DNA from: Lagopus muta
Taxonomy: Eukaryota > Chordata > Aves > Galliformes > Phasianidae
Length of the DNA: 64,000 bases
Direction of reading: 5' to 3'
Assembly (NCBI RefSeq): GCF_023343835.1
Contig: NC_064439.1
Coordinates: forward strand, 30,853,933-30,917,932
A program made the position numbers and the translations under genes. Positions within the stretch are counted from its first letter, which is position 1. Each line of letters begins with the position of its first letter. Positions 12,601 to 24,510 of the stretch are shown in pieces. The notes under the pieces were generated by a model, which was not told the DNA's origin, made no database searches, and saw only the letters and a program-made list of their open reading frames with translations.

Positions 12601-15065
12601 AATTGCCTCTTGAAACGCTCATCTTTGCCTGCCTGTTGATTATCTGGAAGATGCTCATTTCTGCATGGTTCCTGGACTTGTCATTTTGCCTGTGTAGTTG
12701 CTGTTTTGTTTTGTCCTCCTCCTCCATGGAATTTCAAGATTTGTCTCATCCGTACTTCTGTCTTCACGGTCGGCTTCACTTTGTCTTCAGCAAGGGATGG
12801 CAGGAGCTCCAGCAGTGTGTAATTCTGTTCTTTTTTCCTGTTGTTTTCTGCAATGACCTCCTTTGCCATAAAATCACTTCAGTTGAGGCTGGGAGAGCAG
12901 TAAGCCTGGGTTCCCACACAGGCTGAGTCACTGTGAAGAAGGAAGTCTCAGCTGCTTTTTTTTCCCCTTTTCAGCAGGAAGTAGTAGGTAAGGAGGAATT
13001 AAGAGAATGAGGGGAAAAAATCACAGGGAGCGATGTTAGTTGTTTTGTACAAGTGTGCTGTTATTTCATTAGATGTTACCTCTGTATTATTGAAAAGAAA
13101 AGAATCCATTCTGAGTACAATTGTTTTAAACTATAATGTTCGTGCTCCAGAAGTACCAACCTTTCAGGTCAACAAGAGATTCAAGGTTTTTCCAGTCCTT
13201 TTTATTTATTGTGCTATTTTCTTCCTAATGTCTGCTGCTGCTGCTCAGAAGCCCTTTTTTTTTTTTTTTTTTTTTTTTCCCTACCTGCAGATCACTTGAG
13301 TGATTGGCTTGCTTGCCTTTTTTCACTCTGCTCTGTGTTGATCTTGGAAGGTTTTTGCTGAGTGTGTGTTACAGGTGACTGGAAGCACCTATTTCTCAAA
13401 GGAGTAAGAGGCCACATCTCCAGAGCTCTGAAATAACACTGGAATTCATATGAGGGTGAAAGCCCTCTTAAAAATGCCTTTATAACATAGGTAAAGTGAC
13501 AGCTGCAAATAATTGCGTTCATTCTGGTAAACCTTACTCCCTGTTTCTTTCTCTGGGTTACTTGTGAGATGTTACGCCATTTGCCCAGCAGGTTGAGGCT
13601 GCTAGTTTCAGTGGTCAGCGTGTGCACTGTGAATCAAATACATGTGACAGAGGCCCACTCTGTAGTTCCCGCTGCTCTTTGGCAAGAGTTTATTCAATCT
13701 GTTCATCTTGGCCAGGGTTCTTATCTTGGCTTGTGGTGTTACTTACAGTGTGGTAGCAGAGTTATTGCTACTGCAAAGCTCTCTAGTGATACTGTCTAGT
13801 AAAGTGGTTCAGGATGAGATTTGAGTGGGGATCTGTGGGAGCGGAACTTCATGAAAATTCTGCAAGAATTATTTCAAACAGAACCAAAAAAAAAAAAATC
13901 AGGTATGCACACTTCAGGCTTTCAAGAAGGGGGAGTGGAACTTCTGGTCTTCCTTTTTGAGGGAGGTATTGTTTGTTTTGAGTCATCACATGAGTGCACT
14001 ACTGTGGTGCATCCTGTGTAAATGTTTTCCATTGTGTTGGATGCTATCCTGGGATTATGTATCTGCCTAACAGCATAGGTGCAGTAACCTATTCCTGATT
14101 CACAGGGTTCTGTTTACCTCTTATTTCAGTACATCTACATCAAAAGTAAGATTTTGTGTACTGACAGTTTATCCTCGTGCAATGCCTTGTGACTTCTCAG
14201 CAACTTTGTTCTCCAAGTCCTCATATCGCCCCTGGTTGGGGTTTAGAGTTTTCAGAGTACTGTTGATATATTAGCTAAGAATGAAGGTTTAGAAGCAATC
14301 AGCACAACTCAGAGCACTGCTGATGGTAACACTTCAATTTGCTGTAGGCTGTGGTTTGTTGGTATTAGGCCAGTTGCAGTACTGCGCAGAGGTGATGAAC
14401 ATACCGTGGAGACTGAGTTCAGTCTAGGTGAGTGCTCAGCAGGATGAGGACTGCAGTCTCAATATTCTGAGCTAACCTTGTCTATTCAAAACAAAGACTG
14501 AAGTATCAGTAAAGGAGGTTTGCTGAAGAGCGTGTATCTACAGTCAGAAAACTACTTGTGTCAGATTACGTGTGGGAGAGAATGGAGAGTAACGTGAAAA
14601 TGCAGTTATGTAGAATCAGTTGCTTTTTGCAGACTTAAGTGATGGGAATTTCAATTATTGATGCTTTTTTGAGAGGAAGTTGGAGTTAGCTGGGAGATGA
14701 GAAATGATGACTGGGTTATTTGAAGAGGAAAAATGAGTAAGAACACAAATTGTGGGTATGCAAATGTGATCAATCTGTAGCGTGTGTCCACCATAGCATA
14801 AGAAGAATGAGTTATTTCAGTGAGGTTCTTAAGTTTTGTGTTTTTTTTTTTTTTTTTTTAAACTACTGTGTTCAAATCAATTTGGGGGCATTCAAATGTA
14901 ATAAAGTGGATTTGGATTGTGTGATTTCCTCTAACAGTGGCTTTAAAACTGAAAATGTATTTCATTTTGGCTCAAAGAGATCAATTTCAACTACTATATG
15001 GGAAAATTAAGGTCTTTTAGTGCTGCACTTTGTCTTGTTTGATTGATTTTTTTCTTCCAATACAG
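6294..15065 (+). other. CCDC126: CCDC126 intron 1 (about 8.8 kb)
   Basis: This is long intronic sequence with no recognisable exon of CCDC126. It holds a TA-rich patch (10249-10296), T runs (13255-13278, 14839-14859) and, between about 9900 and 13630 on the minus strand, a chain of interrupted coding-like frames described in the findings. The start depends on the inferred donor at 6294. Confidence 0.5.
10249..10296. repeat. (TA/TG)n low-complexity tract
   Basis: A dinucleotide-type tract of TATATA/CATATA units interrupted by CACAAATACATTA. It lies between two blocks of the minus-strand coding-like frames. Confidence 0.85.
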
Positions 15066-15195
15066 GGCTCCTAAAAGATGTCTGGCTTGTTTTACTTCAA
15101 ACTGTCTGGCTATTTGCTGTTTAGCTGCTGAAGTTTTCCTACTGCTTGTTCTCCTGAATCCTTAATATATCAAGTTGTCAGAAGTGGCTGCTATG
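15066..15195 (+). other. CCDC126: possible second 5'UTR exon of CCDC126
   Basis: TTCTTCCAATACAG precedes 15066 (good acceptor with a pyrimidine tract), and GCTATG/GTAAGTTT follows 15195 (strong donor), giving a 130-nt exon. It contains an upstream ATG at about 15078 that opens a short frame, so it cannot encode the CCDC126 start. It is supported only by splice signals and position. Confidence 0.45.
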
Positions 15196-15902
15196 GTAAG
15201 TTTTCTTTTTTTTTTTTTTAATAGTAGTAGCAAGCAGCTAGAAGTGTGTCCAGTGTACATCTCTGTTTTGGTTTTATTTATGAGCAAGGCACCAAAAAGG
15301 GCAAAAAAACCCAAAACTGGAACACAACAGTACTGTACAAAAGCAGATGGCAACCAACTTGGAACTAACAAGCCAAGAAGCCTTGTTTTATCTCTTTATA
15401 TTGCCCAGTGCTTCTACGTGAATAATAAAGATCAAGTGAGTCATTTCAGAAGTCAATTCCAGATGTTGCATTTGGGCTTACTAGTTCAAAGTACAGTATT
15501 TAAAATATTTAAGGTAACTTGTAGAGGCATAGAAGTTTAGAAGAACAAAAATAGAAAAAGAGGAAGCCCTATAACAGCAGACGAGACAGAAGGATGACCG
15601 TACCTCTGAGCAGATACAAATCTGCAGCTCTGTTCTATGTTCTGTTCTGCTGTAGTATTGCATTTGGAAAATTGTGTTTGTCATTGATCTCAACAACTAC
15701 AGCAATTTTGAGTAACTAAGTAATGTTTTACAAATTTCAGGAATCAAGACCAGCTAAACTAAGAAGATGTATTCAAGATGATCCAGCCAGAAGACTTCTT
15801 ACTTTATAGAAATTCTGATTTCATTTAATATGTAATATCACTTGACTAACCTAGGTTCAGTTATTCTTCTTGAAAGTAAGACACCTGTGGCCTTCATCAG
15901 AA

Positions 15903-16140
15903 ATGTTTCTAACATTTTCAAGAAAAAACATGTCCCAGAAACTAAGCATGTTTTTACTGGTTTTTGGAATCATTTGGGGTTTGATGTTGCTACGCTACAC
16001 CTTCCAGTATCCAAGACGTCAAAGCAGTGCTGAGCTGCGTGGTCAGATATTAGACCTAAGTAAAAGATATGTCAAAGCACTGGCAGAAGAAAATAAGAAC
16101 TTAATGAATGGTGGCAGCGGAGCCTCTGTAGCAGGATATG
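15903..16140 (+). CDS. CCDC126: CCDC126 coding exon 1
   Basis: Encodes residues 1-79 plus one base (phase 1), including the membrane segment. The exon probably begins at 15741, after CAAATTTCAG, leaving about 160 nt of 5'UTR. The donor is ATATG/GTAAGA. A second in-frame ATG at codon 10 is an alternative start; the first was chosen because the orthologue also extends this far. Confidence 0.93.
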
Positions 16141-16979
16141 GTAAGAGGGAAAAAAGCATCATAATTGTTCAGATAACTTTTTAAGTGGAATCCATGAGGT
16201 TGTACTTCTTGAAGCAATATATGTTGATTGCTCTTTAAGAGAAAATATCTCTTTCTACTGATTATTTTGGTTTTAGTACCAGGTAAGTTTAAATGTCATC
16301 TTTGTCCCAAATTTGAGAGAAGACAGTGATGCAGTGTGCTTTATAGCTTATGTAGGTGTATATGATATATTTTAACAGCAGATTTTCTGTCACTTGGAGG
16401 AAAGTGTTTAATAACTACTCTTTTATATTGGAAGGTATTTAAAAATATTCTATCACTGTCCAAAGCTGAATGGTGACACGTGGATATTATCTGGGTGAAA
16501 TTTGAAATACTGCCTTTGAAGAATCACCACCCTTCTGTTTGAACTTGAAGTTTTGTTCTTAGATTCTTAATATTTAGCTGGCTTGCTTTACATCTTAGTA
16601 TTATGAGGGTATCTTCCTAAAGTAACAAAGAAATTGTATTTAAAACAAACAAACACAAAAACTTGTAATTCTCCCACCCCTCAGTCTTTTTGAAATAGAA
16701 TATTACACAGGATAACAAACTAAGATCTGAATATTTTGAAATAGCAGTTATTTTCTGCACGCAATAAATAACAGGAGTTTGTTTCATTGCCTTTCAGCTG
16801 ATCTTAAGAGGACAATTGCTGTTCTTCTGGATGACATCTTACAGCGTCTTGTGAAATTGGAAAACAAAGTGGATTACATCATTGTGAATGGTTCAGCAAC
16901 AAATACCACTAATGGAACTAGCAACCAAGTATCAGTAAATTCAATTAAACGTGCAAAAGCAGCTGGCAACATTAGATAG
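15903..16979 (+). CDS. CCDC126: CCDC126, complete coding region in two exons (139 aa)
   Basis: The coding exons are 15903-16140 and 16798-16979, 420 nt in total. The protein starts [12 protein letters not shown] and ends AAGNIR, closely matching the 140-aa vertebrate CCDC126. A hydrophobic stretch at about residues 16-32 ([14 protein letters not shown]), preceded by basic residues, is a signal anchor or signal peptide, predicting a type II Golgi membrane or secreted protein. A short coiled-coil region follows ([20 protein letters not shown]). Three N-glycosylation sequons lie near the C-terminus (NGS, NTT, NGT). The family resembles the N-terminal stem of MGAT5 (Pfam MGT5A_N) but has no catalytic domain. 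Its function is not established. Confidence 0.95.
16141..16797 (+). other. CCDC126: CCDC126 intron between the coding exons
   Basis: A GT-AG intron of 657 bp, phase 1. Nothing notable is seen in it. Confidence 0.9.
16798..16979 (+). CDS. CCDC126: CCDC126 coding exon 2 (last)
   Basis: Acceptor is GCCTTTCAG. The exon encodes the conserved [20 protein letters not shown] helix, the sequon-rich tail and the TAG stop at 16977-16979. The [12 protein letters not shown] block is the most conserved part shared with MGAT5-type stems. Confidence 0.95.
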
Positions 16980-18475
16980 CAAAGCAGGCTGTGTTGTGTT
17001 GCTACATGTATGATAGGTCATAATTAAGACAAGCTTTATCTCTGGCTGGGGCAAAGCAGTAGCTGACTCTAAATGAAGCATACGCTGTTCTGTTGAAGAA
17101 TGCCTGGATATGTGTGTATATATATAGGCCTAACTTATGTGCATAAGGTTGTTAAAGCACTATTTCATTGCCTTTGAGCAGTGCTTCTAAAGCGATCCTT
17201 GTTGTCTTTAAAAATATTTTGATATCATGATTTGATGTAGTATGCCCTTGGGTAATAACAATAAATGGACAGCAATGAGGTACTTAGAGGTAGGTTTATA
17301 AATGTATTTAAGTATAAATATAGCATATCTTTTGGGTAGGTGAGCAGCGTTGTAGCTTATTCATTTCTGTGATCTGCATTAAACAGGTAACTGAGGAGAA
17401 CATCGTTAAACAGATGTTAGAAAGCGTGTACACTTAACAGTATTTTGTTACTCATTTGCTAAAATATTAAATTGAGGATAGCGCTTTAGGGGGGATAGCG
17501 TTTTAGAATTGTGACCCAAAGAATGTCTTTATTTGCACTATCAGAGTAGCTAGAGAGAACTTACTGTATATTTAAGAAAATTAGTTACAATAGGAAAACA
17601 TCCCAGGTAGTTACACTGTCCAGGTGTGTCCGTGTGTCACAATTAAGGCAGTTAGATTACGAGAAGCAAACATAACCTGTGATATCTTACAGTTGTTTCT
17701 TACTAAGATATTTAAGTGTATGTATTTTTTAACTGCAGATGAAACTATTTAAGTGATGGAAATAAGTTTTAGATATGTGAATACTGTTTATTTTTATTCA
17801 CTGCTGTTTCTTTTTAACTCATGAGTAACTTGTGATTTGTGATGAGAATAGCACACCAGCTCCCTGAAATGCTTCCTTATCAGGAGGGAGAGCAGCGAAG
17901 GGAGACGAGGCATCTCTGCCTTTAACAGAGATATGTACTAAAGGTGTCTTACCATGGAATATTTCAGAGCTAAGGTAATGTTTGCCTTATGTCTAAGTTA
18001 GCCTTATAGCAAAGCGAATTGCAGTGTGGATGCACTGTATTCCAAATGTTACTGAAGTCATATTCAAGTGCCACTGAGCCTGCTTTTTTAAAATGTAGTG
18101 AATGGTGAATGTTTTGCAGGGAGGGGAAGGGTATGTTCAGGGACTTTTGCCAAAAATGTGCTAGTTATTTATCTTTTAATGTGATGGGTCTTTTTCTTTC
18201 TTTTTCTTTTTTTTTTTTTTTTAATTAAAGTAATGGTCTAATTTTAATTAAGGAAAAACATGCAGTAAAAATGGAGGTGCTGGATGATATACCATCCAAA
18301 GTTCCGTGTCCTTTTTTCTTTTTTTCCCCTGCTGTTACTCTGGATTTGTATGATGGAAAACATAGTTAGAACCATAGCAGACAGATAACATTTTTTTTTC
18401 CTGTCAAATTGTGTGTAAAGTTGTACTTCCTTGCAGAAAGAGAAAAATAAATTTTTAATTGTACTTACAAAGACT
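16980..18475 (+). other. CCDC126: CCDC126 3'UTR (probable)
   Basis: This is AT-rich non-coding sequence after the stop. AATAAA at 18446-18451 is followed 20-40 nt later by a GT/T-rich element (CTCCTGTGTGTTG then T8), a convincing cleavage context. An earlier AATAAA near 17270 (CAATAAATGG) could give a shorter form. Confidence 0.65.
18446..18451 (+). terminator. CCDC126: poly(A) signal AATAAA of CCDC126
   Basis: A canonical hexamer about 1.47 kb after the stop, with a GU/U-rich downstream element at about 18474-18492. Confidence 0.6.
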
Positions 18476-19126
18476 CCTGTGTGTTGTTTTTTTAACAGTG
18501 CTGTCATTCTTTATGTGCCTCAGGTGTTTCAGGAAAGTTGTATGTCTCTGAGGTCTAGTAGGAGGTTTAGTGGTAACATCTACTACACTTGCAGCTGAAT
18601 CACCAGATCCTCTTACTGTCTAATGTTTGGGAAACTTTCAGACTGGAGGTGAGTGGAGAAAGATACTGAAATGTAACAAAACAGACCTGTTTTAAATCTT
18701 TAATCATGAAGACCCCACTCTTAAATTAAAAGTAAGAGAAGTGCCATCTGCAAGTTTGTAATGTGGAGGTAGGTTTTTATATCTCTGTGCTTTTTATTCC
18801 TTGTCTGTTTGATCTGTAGCAATAGAAACCTTGGTGGTGCTCCTTGGCACTATAAAGAATAATGGAGGTGTCTTTGTGTATGTAAAGCATCTTCTCTTTT
18901 TCTTGTAAGGGTATATGAAGTCAAAAACAAATTTAAGGATTGCTAAAGAAGCCTAAAAAAAAAGCTGCCAGGTGTATATTTGTGAGCACACAGTTTGAAT
19001 AGGATTTTGGAAACAGACATACTGACTTAAATGCAGTTATGTACCCCTCATGGTAATTCATGGTTGCATTAGTGAAGTTGCTTTTCTCAGTGTCACAATG
19101 ACTTACACGAGCTGTCTTGTATTTAA

Positions 19127-19160
19127 TGTGTGTATATATGTGTGTGTGTGTGTGTATGTA
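19127..19160. repeat. (TG)n/(TA) microsatellite
   Basis: Alternating TG with a short TATATATG interruption, about 34 bp. Confidence 0.9.
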
Positions 19161-20245
19161 GGAAGAACAGTGAGCAAGCAATAGTATGAATGTTCTTTTC
19201 ATAATACAGTTTATCAAGAAGCAAACTCAAAACATTCAACTAGCTTGTTGTACTTATTTTTACATGAAAGCAGCATTGCTAGGGCATGTATAGCATTATA
19301 TCAGTATCCAAGATACATCTTGCCCCTTTCTTTGTGGCCGGTCCTGTTTGGTGCTGAGTGGTTCCACACTTTGGATGGATGAACAGATACTCCACTGACG
19401 CCCACTAAAACTGCTCAAAGCAAATCTGTTCATCCATTGTTGGGGTCACAGAATTTTTCTGATCTGTGTCCAATGAAATAAAAAGTAGTAATACAGCAGT
19501 GTAGCACAAGAATGTAGTGGTTTTTGTAGACAGTGCTCTGAAACATCCATCTTCTTGGCAGCCAGTAATATGCTGCACAGTTGTCTATTCCAAGTATCTA
19601 CTCAATATTCGCTTTTCTTTAATGCAGTCATTAATGGGGTCTGGCTAGATAGATGCAAATATTTTCGAGTAGAATTATCTAATGCTGACAATTCCAGATG
19701 GCATCGTCAGACTCATGAAGGAGGCAAGTTGCACAAGGGACCCAAGTGTTTCCTTGTGCAGATACTTAATGTGGAATTAACTGCCACAGGAAAATGATTG
19801 GGAAAGTAATTACATGAACTTTGAAATCTAAGTTTATTAAGTTTTCTTAAAATGTCTTCAAAACCATCAAATCCATGGAATGAACTAAACTTCTTAACCC
19901 AGTTAATTGGTGATTTATTTTTCAGATGATACAGGGTGTCAGTGGACATCTTTAACGATTAACCCAAATGCGACCTCCTTACCCAGGACTTTGATCAGTT
20001 TGTGTTGCACAACCGGCTGGCTGCCCACAGGATTTGAGCTAATATATTTGACAGTATGGAAAAGGTTTTCTTTCAGAGGCAAGTTTTAATTTTATAGCAG
20101 CTAAAAAGGTGAATCAGACTTCTGCGATGTTGTATCCCACTTGTTTTTGTTGCCTTATTTTTTATATTTTAATAAAATATAAAGTTTTGTAACTTCTATA
20201 CGTCAACTATATATTTTGTGTGGCCCAAGACAATTCCTCTTCATG

Positions 20246-20300
20246 CAGTCAAGATCATTAAGGTTGAGAAGACCTCTGCAATCTTCAAGTCTAGGCCCGC
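20246..20300 (-). mobile_element. possible eroded CR1-type 3' fragment
   Basis: TTAAGGTTGAGAAGACCTCT followed by AATCTTCAAGTCTAG resembles the antisense of a CR1 3' terminus (GGTTGGAAAAGACCTCTAAG). It is short and diverged. Confidence 0.4.
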
Positions 20301-21337
20301 CAAAAGGTTGGACGCCCATGGAATAGGCTGTTACTGAATTGATGCTTCGATGAACCCGAAGCCTCGGGTTCTCTGGGATGATGCACGCATACTTTTTGTA
20401 TCTCTTTAAAATGTCATTAAGATTCTTAAAATGTGGCCCAAGTTGAAGGAAAAAAAATCACATGATATACGTCAGTGTAATCACACCACTGAAATGCCAG
20501 TGGCATCACGTGCTGCAGAATTACCAGTAAGTGATGTAATTACTACAAATTTCCCACCTCTGTTTCTAAGCCCTCCAGTAAAAACCTTTCATTATGAGTT
20601 GGCCCTTGGTTCATTCATCAACTTCCTGTGGTTGGTCAGTAGATATCTAATCATGGTCTGTTTCTATGATGGCAAAACTGAAAAGAAATGTGTTGACATC
20701 TTTCACGTGCCCGTGAGCTAGAGCTAATCATAAGGTTTGTTTTTTTAATTGTAGCATATTGTATGGTCACTGCTAGAAGCGGATAGCAATAGCTTTTGTT
20801 TTCAAGTATATCAGAATATTGGTAAGAAGTGTGGAAGGAGGAAACAATTGGATGGAGACTGTTTCCATTATTCTTTATGCTACTCTAATTGGTCTCAGTT
20901 TTGGAGCAGCTAATTAGAGATGATCATTTACCAAACACATACAAACAGAATGGCTGATTACTACTTTAAAAGGATGACTTAAGAGTCTAAAATACAGTTA
21001 TTTCTGATTTACTTATTATTCCTTTAATAAATCAGCTCTTTTCTATTTACATAGGTATTCCACTGAGGTGATTTTTAAAGCACTTCTCGAACTTGCCAGG
21101 ATTTTTTAAAAGTTGCACATTTCATTGTTAACAGAGGGTGTTAATGGAGAGTGTCAGCACCCTGCGCAGCTTTAATCTGTTGCCTTTGATGTGTAGGTGG
21201 CACCTCAGGTCTCCCGGAGCTGTCCTGTGGGTGAGCGTCCATATGTTTAGCCCACTTCAATATGTTCCGAAAGCTTGGGCCAGCAATGCTTGTATGCTAT
21301 GTGGCAGACACGGGAGGTAAAACAGCCATCTGGACTT

Positions 21338-21478
21338 CATAGAATCATAGAATAGCCTGGGTTGAAAAGGACCACAATGATCATTTAGTTTCAACCCCCC
21401 TGCTATGTGCAGGGTTACTAACCACCAGACCAGGCTGCTCAGAGCCACATCCAGCCTGGCCTTGTGTTTTTTGAACTT
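21338..21478 (-). mobile_element. short CR1 3'-end fragment, minus strand
   Basis: CATAGAATCATAGAATAG (antisense of the CR1 terminal octamer repeats) is followed by GGGTTGAAAAGGACC, the CTGCTATGTGCAGGG hairpin-like segment and CAGCCTGGCCTTG. About 140 bp. Confidence 0.92.
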
Positions 21479-23588
21479 ACCTTCTGGCACTCCTTGTTTG
21501 CAGTAGCGGAAAGCCCCACATGTGCTAATCTGATGGTTTACTGTGCAAAGACTGGTTTGGCTTGGTATTTAATGATTGTGATTTCAGATGTCCACTAACA
21601 ATCTCTTAAAAGGAATGGGAGACAAGACAAGGTTTTCTGAATCCAAAATGTATTCCGGTACTTTTGCTGTGACACAGGAGCACTGGGTGCTTGAAATAGC
21701 CATTTTAGAAATGGATTTCTTTGTTGAAGTCTTTATGTCCATTCCCAAAGAAACTGGTGAGCACAAATTTGGATCCAAACAGACACTGGGACACTGCTGA
21801 GCTGAACACTGGCTCTTTGTCACAGAGATCACTTGCTGGGATCAAACCTGTTAATAGAGCCTTGGTTTTTAAGGTAGAGGATTAGTTGCTCTGGGGCAGG
21901 TGGCCCACAAAAATTTTTCTTAGTTCCAACACCTTCACACTGACTGCTTGTAGGTATTTTGATGCTGAAATATGGTACAGATGAATGTTTGTAGCCCTCA
22001 CCAACAGCTGTCCTATTCAGAAACATGGCTCTGCATTCTGAACCCAAACTACTCAAGGGCACCATTTTATATGAAAGTTTCTTGGATGAGGTATGGGAAG
22101 GTGTGATACTGAAACTCTGCTCCTTCTGTGTGACCCAAGCTTGCCAGAGCCACTTCTCACTGTATTGGCAGAGCTGGGATCTCTGGCAGTGATGAAATGT
22201 GCGTACAGATGAGGCATTCCAGCTTTAGTGCAGCTCCTGTACAGCGCTGTGTTCCAGTACGTGCTAATTCCATGTTTGCAGGGCTTGTTCTCCTGCTTTC
22301 AAAGTTCCATCTCCCCTGTCTGTTTCAAAATGTTGGTCGCTGTAGGAATTCTTTTTTTCTTGGAGAGACATTCCTAACATTTGTTTTCCTCATCTAACTG
22401 CTGCTTTGCAGGAGCGCTGACTGCCACCATGAGTTGCTCCCATGTCATCTCTGCCTTTAAGATGTATAAATTCTGGGTACAGAGCTCAGAGGGGCAGATC
22501 TGTGCTGTAGTGCTGGCTGCTCTGCTGCCATTTCTTATACGTGGGGCATAGCCACAGGGCTAACAGCCCAACCATATGCCCTGTCACCTTGCTCAGATCC
22601 TGCTGGAAAGCTGACAGTGTCCCTGTGGTTTCAGCTCTCTGGGGGAGGCATTGGCAAAGCACTACCTTGGTCCTTGTGACACCGACACCTCTTCACCTTC
22701 TGTTTCCTTGCTGATGGCTTGCCCAGTGCAAAGCAATCCAGAGATTTCTTTGAACAGCCATGAATTTTTCAATAGGCATCTGTCACTTCACTGCTTGGAA
22801 AAGCTTTCCCTCTCGCTGTGACAGCCTGAGTATGAGCTCATGGCTTATGCTGATGTGCAATTTCAACATCAATTTCCTAAAGCTCGGTCCAGAAAAATAC
22901 ACCATATCCTATGCTCTCACATTCAGTCACTGTGCATGAAGTGCAAGGGTCCATGTGTTTGCATCAGGCAGTCAATTCATAGATAATGTAGTAAGTATCA
23001 GAAACAACCACTGTGGTCTGCCTGCTGCAGAAGGAGTTGTGCTGCTGCTTGTGGTGCTTTGAGAGCTGAGGGGGAACTGCAGGTTGCCAGAAGCACCTGT
23101 GGCTATGGGCTGTTCCTTCAGTTGGCCTCCTTTTGTCTTGAACTATGGATGATTTATTTCATAAAAGATGAGCTTTCAAAGAACATTAATGAGTTGGAGG
23201 TAACATTTATGATAGCAGGAGGCAGCTTTGGTGTTCTACATGAAATAGATCTTCCAAGCTGTGCTGGGTAAATGGCAAGTGATTTTTTAGGACCAACAGC
23301 TCTGGATTAGTTCACAATGATGGGGACTGTGCTGTACAGCAAATACTGCTGCTGGGTCACATCCTTCACATTCTGTGTAGATGCCTTCATTCACCAGAAT
23401 GAAATGCTCCATAACGTCTTAAGTTCACCCCTGGAGGAACCTTTAGGTTCAGGATGTACAACATTACATTCAGGACTGGCAGAGGGTGGGGGGAGACCAA
23501 GGGGAGGTAGGCTCTTTGTTAAATGTGCACATTGTGGGGTGAGTCATAATAGGTATCTTCAGCATCAAGAATTACACAACATATGAAG

Positions 23589-24005
23589 GCAGGTCTGAAA
23601 GCAATGCCTCTGATTTCGTTATGTTGGCCCACGACGTCAGAGGTGGATGTTGGTGGTATGGCAGCACAGGTTGAAGCTTTCCATCAATATCTTGCTACAT
23701 TTCATTGCTGTGTGACAGATGGCAGCAGAGGGGCAATCTGACAGGATGGCATCTGACGTGGAAGCATTGATGAAGCAAAGGGCTGTCACTGAGTTCCTCC
23801 GTGTGGGAAAAAATGGCGCCGTTGACATTCATTAGCATTTGCTGCATGTTCATAGAGACCAAACAGCAGGTGTTTGAACAGTGATGTGGTGGGTAGTACC
23901 AGTGATGAGAACTGGTGTCACCTCTACGAGCCAGAGTCAGAGCAGCAGTCCATGGAGCAGCGATGTGAATTCCCCGTTGCAAAAAAAGTTCAAGGCGAGG
24001 ATTTG
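23589..24005 (+). mobile_element. mariner (Mariner1_GG/Galluhop-like) remnant, plus strand, internally deleted
   Basis: It starts with a terminal-repeat-like AGGTCTGAAAGCAATGCCTC. A decayed transposase frame begins at the ATG near 23747 (MASDVEALMKQRAVTEF). It then jumps to the segment around the first catalytic aspartate (ENWCHLYEPESEQQSMEQ, from about 23908), so several hundred bases of the DNA-binding half are deleted. Stop codons are present. The right end is approximate: similarity fades by about 24005, and no matching right terminal repeat is seen. Confidence 0.8.
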
Positions 24006-24079
24006 TACGTGGCTGGTTTGGGTGTGCAGTCCTCAACCACATAAGCTATGCCTGTCCGAGCACGTGACAGCTGACTGAC

Positions 24080-24510
24080 TTACTGCACGGTGGGTGACGA
24101 ATCCGCTTCTTGGCCGCTTCCACCCCTACTACCCTGAACAACGATGGCTTCCGTTATACTGCAGGAACAAGCAGTGAAAGCCAAGCCGCGCGGGGCTGCG
24201 TTAGCCTTTATTTCACACGGAACGTTTCCAGGACTTCTGTTTGCTTACAGGCACGGCAGCAGGACGAGAAGCAAACAGGTCCGTACCGGCAGCAGCCAAG
24301 GGCTGAGCGCAGCACGGAGCCGCTCCCCGCGCGCCGCGGTCAGTGCGCGCCTGCAAGGCTCGGGGGGCGCGGCCGCTGCCCGGCGGTCCGGGAATGGAGC
24401 GGCTGTCGGCGGACGCGGCGGCCTTGGAGGAGTACGCGGAGTACCGGCGGTGAGAGCGGGGCCCGGCCCGGCACGGGCATCCCGAGGGGAGGGGAGTTCT
24501 GGGAAACGCG
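24080..24510 (+). promoter_or_regulatory. FAM221A: FAM221A CpG-rich promoter
   Basis: CpG-rich DNA surrounds the FAM221A start codon. An E-box CACGTG lies at 24061-24066 at its left edge. There is no TATA box. The island is squeezed between a plus-strand mariner remnant to the left and a minus-strand one to the right. The start site cannot be fixed from sequence. Confidence 0.65.
24394..24449 (+). CDS. FAM221A: FAM221A exon 1 (coding part)
   Basis: Encodes residues 1-18 plus two bases. The donor is CCGGCG/GTGAGAG, phase 2. The next exon's first base completes an Arg codon, followed by IVGDDDGGKLFTPEEY. Confidence 0.92.

Larger units (their letters stand above)
18476..23588. other. CCDC126-FAM221A intergenic region
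   Basis: No gene was recognised. It contains a TG/TA microsatellite (19127-19160), a short CR1 piece (21338-21478) and a possible eroded CR1-type fragment near 20246-20300. Isolated open frames of up to 96 aa have no recognisable product. Confidence 0.6.

Noticed and set aside
12480-12926. 148-codon plus-strand open frame in CCDC126 intron 1.
   Set aside because: Leu/Phe/Cys-rich and T-rich composition, no recognisable motif, no fit to CCDC126. Opposite-strand segments look more coding-like.
23059-23586. Plus-strand frames of 70 and 89 codons before the FAM221A promoter.
   Set aside because: No recognisable domain, no splice link to FAM221A, and the second frame ends just before the mariner edge at 23589.
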